Part shown: one piece after another, positions 48,947 to 60,900 of the stretch | Numbering within the stretch: position 1 is the stretch's first letter | How the letters are laid out: the number at the start of each line of letters is the position of its first letter | From: Dendrolimus kikuchii | Taxonomy: Eukaryota > Arthropoda > Insecta > Lepidoptera > Lasiocampidae | Direction of reading: 5' to 3' | Assembly: GCA_019925095.2 (NCBI GenBank) | Contig: CM034401.1 | Location: forward strand, 13,180,338 to 13,244,337 | DNA length: 64,000 nucleotides | The notes under the pieces: generated by a model | Database searches by the model: none | Told to the model about the DNA's origin: nothing | Seen by the model: the letters and a program-made list of their open reading frames with translations, nothing else | Made by a program: the position numbers and the translations under genes

Positions 48947-51900
48947 TTAAGCGATCATAAATTTAAACGTTGGTGGTGTGTTCTTGAATACTGCATCCAC
49001 TTGCTGTCCAAATTTCTCAAGATCCAACTCAAAGACTGATTTCCATCCATCGCGTGCCGCTGCTTTTTGGGTACCAAATGCCGTCATCCAGGCGCTCGTG
49101 AATGGCATGTTACGTTCCTTGCAAATTAGCCGCCTGATAAAGAAAAACGGGGTAAAATTATTTGTGGCAGAAAGCTGCTGTTTTCCAAGATTCTTATTAC
49201 ATATAATATAACAACTAATAAAATAATGTGGAACCTTATCCAGTGTCTTGAACCTTCTAATGTATATATTATATCAAGTGAACGAATAGTAAGATATAGG
49301 AACCGGCTATAAGTAATTCTCCAATTAAAATTCCAGTTATGTTGAATTACGGAGAGTACGGCTTTGTTTAGATTTTTATAGTTATTTTGGCAAAAATGGA
49401 ATCCATTTAAAATTGGTGTCCCATCGTCCGTTTCTCCGTCATCCTTCTCTGTACGTATGTCCATAGCTTTTATTTGCAATATGCAATGAGTCTATGTGAA
49501 TGACAGTGGGTTACTATCAGTATTATTAATTTATGTCGCTACCTATAAGAAAATTATGAGAAAACTAAAAACTGTTTTTTAGTGTGTGTTTTTTAGTATA
49601 TAGACATATACAGTATAATTAGATAGGTCTTTAAAGACATGCTTTAGTTAATTTTGAGTAGTCTGTAGGTTTTGCTTAACTTCTTTATTTCCCATTGAAT
49701 AACAATAGTTTAACAAAGTTTTCTATGCTAAACTAAAGACCAGTTTGTCAGCAACATTCGCGTATAAATTATGTATCTTATGTTTAAATATTGATTTGAG
49801 CATAAGTTATTTGACTACTTATTTAGAAAGTTATTTTTAATGCTCATTGTTCATCAGCTGGAGAGATAAGAGCTCCCAAAGTAGTAAGTAGTGTTCATAC
49901 TTCTAAACTATGGGATGGAAAATTCAGAACAAAATACCCAATTTGCAACAGGTTGCATATCAGGGACCCAATTTTGCTATTTCAATATCTTGGCGTTGCG
50001 AATATATTGTTACGTGTGAGCGGGGGTACACACTTAGGATTGGTACGAAAGACCCGATTTTTACTGAAGGCTTTTATTAACTTACACAGCCGTACGTGGT
50101 TCTTCTCCGCAGGGTTGCCTCCTACATGCACAACTAATGATGCACTGTCTAAACGATGTCTCACTCAAACTACCGTCACTAATATTGCGTAGACCACCTC
50201 CTGCTGCTGCGGTGCTCACCTCCGAATTTACCACGCGTAGCCTGCTTCTGGATCGCCCCCTTAACTACACTAAACTCCTCCTTCATTGAACTGCCCATAA
50301 AATTCACCACTAAACTCTCAACTACACTTCCCACTAAACTCGTTACTGACTTCTACTTAACTCTTCTTCTCGGAAAGGTACCCGGAAGAATCTTCTGGAA
50401 CCCATAATTTCAATCTTTTTTTCGTTATTCTTTTATTTACTATCTATCCCTTTCTAAACATCTATCTCTATCTTTTCCTTCCTGAATCTTCTATTTTAGA
50501 ATCATCTATTGCTTTCTAAAATGTATCTGTCCTTGTATTTTCCTTCCAGAATCTTTAACTTTTTTCTAAAAGTCTTGAAACCGGTCCTAGGCTTACGCTG
50601 CTAGAAAGTTCTTCTGTCGGTCGCCACAATATTCAAAATACGATTACATTGCGATAGTGTCAAAAGTCCGTATTCTACTATCTTCACAATATCGTCGTGG
50701 CGTAATAATAGTACAAAAAAAATTGGTATTACCAATCGCAGAAATAGCGTTAGCCGAAATGAATAATGAAAAGCTGCTAACAATTTTAAACATTAATTTA
50801 ACAAGTTATCTTTTATAAAGATAAGAAAGTTTAATTAAAACAACATCGATATCAGGCAAACCTATGATTGAGACGGTAGTGTCTGGTGATTTTTACAACA
50901 CAATAGCAGCATTGAGCCAAGTGGTTTGTAACTAGAAGTATACACAAAATTATATATAACTCCTCATCCCTAATAGCACTATTTATTCGATCCAATTATC
51001 GTGCTCCATGATCTCATAATTATATTATTGAAGGAAATGATCGATTATATAGATACTTCATTCGAAACAACGATGCAACTCAATGATAATCGCATGGACT
51101 CAAATAACAATAAACACCTTAAACGTAGAAACTCTTGAGCGATGCCAAGACCCCTATAATCCGGACGAACGCATACCCCTTTCGCTCCATAATATTCATC
51201 AACAGATAAACTCTCAGCAACATCAAACTCCAATGCCAGGGAAAACAACATTTTCTTGAATTTCATCATTTCCTTGGTATCAAACTGCAAATAACAAATT
51301 GGTAAATAACTAACTTGTGATATATACTTATTAATAGAATACTACTTACTATGTACGACATTCGTTCAGCAAAAAGTAAGCATATCTACGCAAAATCTTT
51401 AAAATATATCGTCATAATTGAAAGTCTTATTACGTCCTATAAAGTTGTTTTTAAATCTTAGGCCTTTAACATTTCAGTGGACAATCCTTACTGATTCCTA
51501 AAATTCTTTTTCTATGTTAATATGTACACATATGTGAATGTGAGTTTGTTTGGTTCCTTTTTTAACAGACTTCAAAAAAGTAGGAGGTTCTTAATTCGTT
51601 GCGATCTTTTTTTTTAATGTATGTTCACCGATTACTCCGAGATTTATGATCCGATTTACGTGATTTTTTTTTTCGACGCGGAATAGCTGCCATTTGGTCC
51701 CCTAAAAATTTGACATAGTTTGGCCCAGTTATTTTCATTTTACGAACATTTTTCTGTTCCCGTTTCTTGGGACCTATATTTTTTAAGGGGCGCGGCACCT
51801 TTCGTAGGTCTACCCCATACATAGCTAGACACTAAAAAGTAACAAAAAAATAGAAATAAACTTCGTTTAAAAAAAACGACTTCAAAAACTAAAAAGTATA

Positions 51901-54900
51901 AAATAACTTATTTCTAAAGCTATTATTATTAATATATATTATCTAAAACATTTTGAAGTTGGTGCAAAGTAAAACATAAAAATTACTATATTTTGAAAAT
52001 TACTAAGCACCGACTTTAAGATGTTTTAGATAATATATATTAATAATAATAGCTTTAGCAATAAGTTATTTTATACTTTTTAGTCTTCTAGTTTTTTAGT
52101 TTTTAAAGTTGGTTTTTTTAAACGAAGTTTTTTTATTTTTGCTCTTTATTCACAGATTATCGTCAAGTATGATATGTTTCAGTCGCATATAAAACTATCG
52201 TTTATGCTAACAAAGCCATATAAATTATCGAGATTTTTTTGTTTGCGACCTCATACGCACATTATTACATAAAAATATCTATGCCCTATTAAGTACTTAA
52301 TTTAAACAAAAAGTTCTAATTTTATATTTTAGTAAAAATATATAAATGAGATTTGCTAAAATCTTATCAATTTACTGCAAATGACACACAAATTGGTGTA
52401 AATATTATGGAGATACCCATGACGTAACGCACATTAATAATTCGAATCCACTAAAGTTTTACTAGAAACCAATTGTTTTTGTATTCTTTAGAAATGGCGG
52501 CTTGATTTCTTGAGGGAAGATGTGTTCAACGGCCAAATATTTTAGGATATCGAAGACAAAAACTATACACTGAGCTTCTACATAAAAGGTTTCAATGAAA
52601 CCGGGATTTAGCGCTCGTTGGCGTTGGCGGGAGGGAGCTTCTTCTTATGAACTGCGAACGAACTAAACGAACTACTCACGAACTACACGAACTACAAAAA
52701 TGCGCCCCAAAGGCGTCCTATATTTATAGAGGCTACCTCCGCCGACCCCTCGCTTCGTCGTAACACCCCCTTTACTTTATTTCCTTAATTTTACATACAT
52801 TAAGCCTTATGTTAACTTACCACTATTATACATTTTGGTACACCCTAGATCTTAGTACATTTCGAGGGTCCTTACACAGTTGTGACCCATGGTTTTTGTT
52901 AGCGGGACGTCGTAATGGGCGTTTACCTCGCCCCCCGCTTCATTAGTATAAATATAAAGCGCTGAGCGCCCTTACCATTACCTCATTACAAAAACGTGCG
53001 CTGTCGAGCGCGGACCTCTGCCTGCACCATCATTATGGCCTACTCGCGTTCGGAGTAGGCAGTAGTGCAGGCATACCTCACGGATCCCGGGCTCCGGTTG
53101 CGTTCTGCAGTCCCGTAGCCCGGTTTCCGCTACCCTTTTGGGTCCCGGGTTCCAGGCGGCGTTCTGCACGCCTGTAACCCGGTTCCCTTTACATGCTGAG
53201 TCCCGGGCTCCAGGCGGCGTTCTGCACGCCTGTAGCCCGGTCTCATTTACCGGGATCTAATAGGGTCCTACTGGTCAATAAAAGGCACAACGCTACAACA
53301 TTTATTTCCTAGTGAGTTAAGGCTTATTACATTTTATATTCAATTCTTATAATTATAATTTATTTATTTAATTTCAAATTAATAACGGTTAAAAATAAAC
53401 TATATCTATCTCAGTCCGACCCGTCTCTTTCCTGCGCCTAACGGTCGCGTATACATAGTCTGTGAGGCTTAGCAAATTATACCTATGTTCTTATCGCCTA
53501 TTGAGACGGGTCGGTGAGTTTCATACATTGTGTTTGTCGTCGTCAACATTCTCCCGCCGTCGCGTCTCGCGATTCTCCTATGGGCAGCACGACGACTCTC
53601 TTGGTAGGCCGCCTCAGCACTCGTCCGCTGGCCGTCGTCACGTCCAGGACTCGAACCTCGCCGTCTCTGCCGGGATGCACTGCAGTCACTCGTCCTCGGG
53701 GCCATGTGTTACGGGGCAGATTTGGGTCGCAAATAATAACCAAATCGCCTACCTTAGGGTTGTCACCACTTGCGTAGGGCTCCCGCCGGTATTGTAGTAG
53801 CGGCAGGTACTCCCGCACCCACCGTCGCCAGAAGACATCGGCGAGGTACTGCGCGCGTCTCCAGTGCGCGCGCGCAGTCACGTCGCTGGCCTCGAAGTTC
53901 CCGGGGGCCGGCATGTGGCAGTTCGGCCCCAGGAGTAGCAGGTTCGGCGTGATGGCTGGGGGCTCGTCGGGACCCACGGCCACATGAGTGAGCGGCCGCG
54001 AGTTCACGGTGGCTTCGACTTCGGCGAGCAGTGTGGCGAGCGTCTCATCGCTCGGGCGCTGCTCGCGCAGGGTGACGCGCAACGCCTCTTTGACGGTGCG
54101 CACCATGCGCTCCCAGGCGCCGGCCATGAAGGGTGCCGCCGGCGGTAAGAACCGCCAGGCGATCTGCCGGCGCGACGCTTCCTCTTCGACGGCGCGCCCA
54201 GCCTCCGCGAGTTCGCGGTCGGCCGAGCGGAAACACGTAGCGTTGTCGCTCCAGAGTTCGGTGGGGACGCCGCGCCGCGCTATGAAGCGGCGCAGCGCGT
54301 TGATGGCTGAGTCAGCACTCAGCGACGCGACGACCTCGAGGTGTAGTGCCCGTGACGTCATACATGTGAATAACGCCACATATCTCTTCTCCCGGTGACG
54401 GCCCACGGTCACCTCCAGTGGGCCAAAGTAGTCTACGCCCGTGAAGGTGAAGGGGCGCGAGTGATGCGCCAGGCGAGCTGCAGGCAGGCTCCCCGTCGAT
54501 GGACTCGCTGGCTGGGCCCTCCTCAGTCGGCATTGGAGGCAGTTCCTCAACACTGCTTTGACTGAGGGCCGTATCTTCATAACCCACAGCCGCTGTCGTA
54601 GCTCGTTGACCACCATCTCGACGCCACCATGGTGTAGTTTCTCGTGTACATGTTGTATGTACAACTTTGTGTATTTATGTTTCCCGTCTAAGATGGCAGG
54701 ATTGGCCATCTCGTAGCTTATTTCTTGCGCCTCGTCGATTCTTCCTCGCAGCCGCAATATGTTATGTTCGTCGGTTTCTATAGTTAAACCGGCGAGCTCT
54801 CCCTTGTTATGACGTCGACGTATCGTATCGAGCGGTTTATCGCCGAACGATTCGCGTTGTGCGAGCGCAATGAGTTTACGCTCAGACAACATTAACATTT

Positions 54901-57900
54901 TCCCGTTGATTTTCTTGAATTTTCTTTCAACGTTATTTTCTTTTGGACACTTCGATTTTTCTTTGTTCTTCTTCTTTATGTTTTTCTTCCACTCTTCGTC
55001 TGGAGTAGGATTCTTCTTTGTTCTTTTACGGCGCGCGGCTGCCACCGTGTTCGTGGGTCGTTTGCATAGTCTGATAAATTGAAGTACGCGTCCCATCGTT
55101 CTCACTATGGTAGTCCAACGTGAGAAGCGTTTGAAGTCGATGACGATGACGTCATTGTCTTCAGTTAATGTTGCGCACTTTTCTTCTCCGGTGGTTGGCA
55201 CCTCGGTCTTCGTTTCTTGCGGCCATTTTTCTATGTCAAGATACAGGAACTTGGGGCCCGTAAACCACCTGTGTTGTGGGTTGAAGTCACTTGGTGTTTT
55301 ACGCGTTGCGTCGTCTGCAACGTTCTGCGCCGAGGGTAACCATCGCCATTCATTTTTCTTAGTGAGGTCTTCTATTTCGGCGAGGCGATGGGCCACGAAC
55401 GTTTTGTAAGTTCGCGGTTCCGCTCGAATCCATGCTAGCGTAGTGCGCGAGTCGCTCCAGTATGTGTGACGGTGTAATTCCCAGTCGTGTCCCTCTTGCA
55501 CGGACTTGCTCAGGCGGGCTCCCAGGACGGCTGCTTGGAGTTCGAGTCGCGGAATGGAGACTGGTTTCATTGGTGTCACGCGACTTTTAGCTGCCGCTAT
55601 CATGACGTTGACCCGGCCGTCCGCCCGTGTCGTGCGTATGTACACAACCGCAGCGTATGCCTCTTCACTAGCATCGACGAATGTGTGCAACTCCCTGATC
55701 GCTGCCGGTGAATATTCGTAGCAGCGTGGAATGCGTAAGTTAGGTAGAGATATCAAGTCTCTCAGCCAATTTTTCCATTTGTCTTGCAGTTCCTCCGGGA
55801 TGACTTCGTCCCATGTTGTTTTATATTTCCATGTATCTTGCATGATGCGTTTCGCCGGTGTGGTGAGGGGGGAAATGAACCCCAGGGGGTCGAATATTGA
55901 CATAATGAGTCCCAGTGCCTCTCTCTTCGTCGGCATTCGACTCCCCGCCAATACTTCTGCCGGAACTCTTCTTTGATTGACACGAAAGCCAAGCGTGTCT
56001 TCTCTCACGTGCCACATCAGACCCAATGTTTTTTCTATTTCGCTCCCGCCGATTTCAACGGTGGTTTGACCGGATGGCGCGAAGCTTGAAATCGCCTCCT
56101 TATAATTGGAGGTCCACCCTCGGAGTTGGAAACCCGCTCGCCGCTGTATGTTGTCAACGGCAGCTGTCATTTTCCTGGCTTCTTCAACTGTTTGAAGGCT
56201 TTGCAGATAGTCGTCCATGTAATGATTGACCACTATTGCCCTCGCCGCTTCTCTGTCTTCATTTTCAAATTCCCTTGCGTTCTTGTTTTTCACGTACAAG
56301 GCTACGCAAGGCGAAGACGTTGCACCAAAGATGAGCGACGTCATTCTATATTCCTCTGGAGGCTCGCTATCGCGGCGGTTGCCACGCCACAGAAAGCGTA
56401 ATGCATCCCTGTCGGCTTCTATGATCTTCACTTGCATGAACATTTCCTTTATGTCGGCAGACACTGCCACTGGATACTGCCGGTACTTCATGATGACTCC
56501 CGGTAGTGATCGAAGAAGGTCGGGTCCAGGCAGCAACATATCGTTCAGACTTCTGCCATGATACTTGGCGGCTGCGTCGTGGACCACCCTTATTTTCTCC
56601 TTGTCTGGATTCACGACGGCGAAGTGGGGAAGATACCACGTCCTCCCGCTGGTGGGGGGAGTGGAGGCGCGCTCGGCGTAGCCTGACAACATTAAATTTT
56701 CAATTCTCTCTTCATACTTCGCTTTAAGCTCTTCATCGCGATCCAATTTTTTTTCTAAGTTCTGAAGTCTCTTCAATGCATTTTCATAATTATTTGGCAT
56801 AGGTGAACTTTCATCTTTCCATAAAAGTCCCGTTTCAAATTGTCCATTTTCCAAACGACGAGTTTTCTTTTCTAATATTTCCAAGGCGCGTTGTTGCGGA
56901 TCGCTAACCTGCGTTCTGGGTTCGATTCCCAGTGATTCCAACGCGAAATATTTTTTCATAATTTCTTCAAGCGGGTCGTGGTCTTCTTCCATCATGCTCA
57001 AGTGTGAGCAGAACACGACCGGCGATGTGGTTGAGGTGCGGCAGCCGTGCAGCACCCAACCCAGCTGCGTACGAGAGGCGACCGGTTGGTGACGCGGGCC
57101 TTTACGTACTTCATTTGAAATAATCAGCTCCCAATTATCTTGGCCGATTAGTATCTTCGGTGTAGCTTTTTCATAGATGAGTACATTTTCTATCTCCTGC
57201 AGATGTGCACAGCCCTGCACATCGCTCCGATGAACGGTCTGGCTGAAGAAGCTCATGTTCTTTATTGTGCGAGCGTCCCTCAGTGTGTGTTCTTCTGTTT
57301 CATATGAGCCTCTTATCCTGGCGGACACTCGCATGCTGTAGTCATGCGATGATTCTTCACCGTTGACTCCCTGCATCTTCATGGGATCCCGTGGTCCGCT
57401 AAGTCCCAGTTGCTCGGCCAGCTGCGCATCAATAATGGTCACGGTGCTGCCTTCGTCCAATAGTGCGTAGGTGTGACGACTGCCCCTCGGTCCGGTTATA
57501 GCGACCGGGGCCACCTTCAGATAGGCACGTCGTTTGTTTCTTCCATCATTGATAACGCTGTTGATCGCGGACGCTAACACTTCTCCCGCCGGTTCTGACG
57601 TCACACTCACTGCACTTGGACTTACCTCGTTAACTTCAGGTCTCCTTTGGTGATGCAGCAAGCGGTGGTGGTGTAGCGTACACCTTTCCACCCCACACGG
57701 CGGGGCGCGGCACGAAGAACGTCGATGCCTACTTCGCAGGCAGCGGAAGCACACTTTACACTTTTTGGCTAAGTCCCACCGCGCGCTCACATCCGCACCG
57801 ACGAACTTGCGGCAATCGCTAAGTTTATGATCGCGTTTGCAGACTGGGCACGGTTCACTTTTTCTCATATTCACGCGTTCACTGTCGTTGTTCACTATGT

Positions 57901-60900
57901 GTATGTGCTCCGTCCTCCTTTTCGATCGTGCCATCTCGCTCTCGCGTTCGATCGGTGCATACGCGGCGCACTTGTCTGCCTCTTCATTCAGGAAGCTCGC
58001 AAGTTTCTTAAGTTCCGGAACCCCTTCGGTCTTCATAGCTGCATAGTCGTACCACTTGTTCCTTACGATTGGAGTCAGCTTCTCCACTGCCGCGCGTAGC
58101 ATCTCTGGGCTATGTAAATACTGCGGCTTGTTCAATACTTCAATTGTTGCTACTAGGTTTGCCATCTTGTTGGCAAATAGGCACAAGTCCCGAGGGCTGT
58201 CGGTGACTCGTGTCCATGTCTTCATTTTCTCCATTTCTCCCAGCACAAGGGCATCTGGACGGCCGAACCTTCTTTCCAATGCCTTCAAAATATCTTCAGG
58301 CCCCGTCTGGGTAATCAGCAGGGCACTGACGGCCTCCAGTGCGGCTCCCCTTAGGCTTCTACGTAGGCGCGCGACGTTCTCCCCTGCTGAGAAGCTCCCT
58401 CCCGATTCCCGAAAGGCTGCCTGGAAGGACAGCCATTCGCCACTATTTCCATTAAAAGTCGGGAGTTCTTGCATGTATCGCTGCGCCTGTCTTGTGCTCG
58501 TTCGCGCCGCTTCAGTGATCGCTTCTGCCAGTGACGTCACATCCATGACGTTTGAACGTGCAGGCGGGCCTCGTTCTGAGACCCGTTGTCCGCGTGCCAT
58601 ATTTCCGACGTGGACGCCCTGTCCCCGTTCATTCATTCTCCCTATATCGCTGGCTAACGTCGCTGGGGCGGGGGGGGGTTCTGTGGCATGTGGTTCCTGC
58701 GTTTGCGGCAGTCTCTCGAACCACATGTCTACTCTTCTTGATGGTAGTTCGCTTTCTTCGATGACGTCATCATCGTCCGATGATTCGGCTTGTAGCCTAT
58801 TTATTCTCGCTTGTTCGAGTTCAACGGCTGCCTCCAACTGTTTCAACTTCAATGCGGCTAGTCTCTCTTTGGCTTCCAGCTCGGCAAGTCGTCTGCGGGA
58901 AGTCGTGGAGCGTAGTGACTGCGGTCTTGAAGTTTCTTCTAGAGTGCATTCTTTTCTGCGAAGTATTTCGCGTAAAACTGGCGGTGGTTGTGGCTGCAAA
59001 TCCGTAACAGAGACCGGCATTGTTGCTTTTACTGTCGTTGCCGACGCCGTTGGCGTTGCTTTTACGGCAGTTGCTTTTACTGTCGTTGCTTTTACGGTCG
59101 TTGCTTTTACTGAGCTAGTCTCTGTTCCGGATTCCGCCGTGACACTGCCAGTTGTCGTTGAGGTTGTTGCTACCTCTGTCGCACTCTTCTTGTTCGCCTG
59201 CGCAGCGTCCTTTTCGATTCTGCTTCTCGTATTCGGCATACTTCAGTTCTTCCAATACGGCTCGAAGCTGACCAGACGATGTTGGTGTTGCAGTGGACTG
59301 TAGGACTGTAGAGGGTTGGTCGCTGGTTCGGGTAACCGATTTTCCGAAATGAAAACAACCGAAAACGATGCTACGGGAGGCTTCGACTTCGTTGGCGTTG
59401 GCGGGAGGGAGCTTCTTCTTATGAACTGCGAACGAACTAAACGAACTACTCACGAACTACTCACGAACTACAAAAATGCGCCCCAAAGGCGTCCTATATT
59501 TATAGAGGCTACCTCCGCCGACCCCTCGCTTCGTCGTAACACCCCCTTTACTTTATTTCCTTAATTTTACATACATTAAGCCTTATGTTAACTTACCACT
59601 ATTATACATTTTGGTACACCCTAGATCTTAGTACATTTCGAGGGTCCTTACACAGTTGTGACCCATGGTTTTTGTTAGCGGGACGTCGTAATGGGCGTTT
59701 ACCTCGCCCCCCGCTTCATTAGTATAAATATAAAGCGCTGAGCGCCCTTACCATTACCTCATTACAAAAACGTGCGCTGTCGAGCGCGGACCTCTGCCTG
59801 CACCATCATTATGGCCTACTCGCGTTCGGAGTAGGCAGTAGTGCAGGCATACCTCACGGATCCCGGGCTCCGGTTGCGTTCTGCAGTCCCGTAGCCCGGT
59901 TTCCGCTACCCTTTTGGGTCCCGGGTTCCAGGCGGCGTTCTGCACGCCTGTAACCCGGTTCCCTTTACATGCTGAGTCCCGGGCTCCAGGCGGCGTTCTG
60001 CACGCCTGTAGCCCGGTCTCATTTACCGGGATCTAATAGGGTCCTACTGGTCAATAAAAGGCACAACGCTACAACATTTATTTCCTAGTGAGTTAAGGCT
60101 TATTACATTTTATATTCAATTCTTATAATTATAATTTATTTATTTAATTTCAAATTAATAACGGTTAAAAATAAACTATATCTATCTCAGTCCGACCCGT
60201 CTCTTTCCTGCGCCTAACGGTCGCGTATACATAGTCTGTGAGGCTTAGCAAATTATACCTATGTTGCCCGTCCGGGTTTCGCACAGATGGTTTATGGCAA
60301 ATTTTTTTACACTCTGAGTTACATTATTGAAGTTTTAGTAGGAATCCATAATTGTTTCCAGTAATAAATATAGCCTATGTTAATCAGGGATAATGTAGCA
60401 TTGTAATGGTAAAAGAATTTTTGAATTTGGTGTAGTAATTTTTGAGTTTGTTCGTTACAAACACACAAAAGTACAAATCTTTCCTCTTTACAATATTAAG
60501 TACTAGCGGCCCGGCGCGGTTTCACCCGCGCTCTGTCCCACTCTGGTGGTATATAGCGTCATGTTATAAAGCCTGGCACTCTTTGTTAACGTAGGTTTCG
60601 AACAGTAAAATAATTTAATAAAATTACGTTTTAACGGTTTTAAGCGCGGTAATTTATTTGATTTTGGTTTTTCCGACGTTTCGGCCACTTTTCAGTGGCC
60701 GTGAAGTAAAAGAACTTTTAAAATCGGTTTAGTACATCCAGAGATTACCCCCTACAACGTCACAAACTCACAAACTTTACCCCTTTATCATATTAGTATA
60801 GATAGATAAACAAATTACCGGCAGCCTTATGCATTGCTTCTTCAGCAACAAAATATTTCAATTGGAAATTTAAAACACTATCAAGTTTTTCTATCGGCCA

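Larger units (their letters stand above)
52615..60265 (-). mobile_element. BEL/Pao LTR retrotransposon, apparently intact
   Basis: This 7.65 kb element on the minus strand has LTRs at 59389-60265 (5') and 52615-53489 (3') and one long ORF between them. The LTRs are 875 and 877 bp and look almost identical; the one length change I see is two bases in a CTCACGAACTA run. That implies recent insertion. It lies in the intron of the acetyltransferase gene, in the same direction. The flanking bases (AGCGC at left, GCCCG at right) do not form an obvious target duplication. Confidence 0.92.

Noticed and set aside
52490..52605. Minus-strand frame with FDILKYLAVEHIFPQE beside the 3' LTR, considered as the missing acetyltransferase exon
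   Set aside because: The splice phases and donor do not fit, and the resemblance to the family is too weak.
52978..53169. 63-codon frame identical at 59754-59945
   Set aside because: It lies within the two LTRs and reflects their identity, not a gene.
58056..59303. 415-codon plus-strand frame opposite the BEL polyprotein
   Set aside because: It is antisense to a clear Gag region, with no motif or codon signature of its own.
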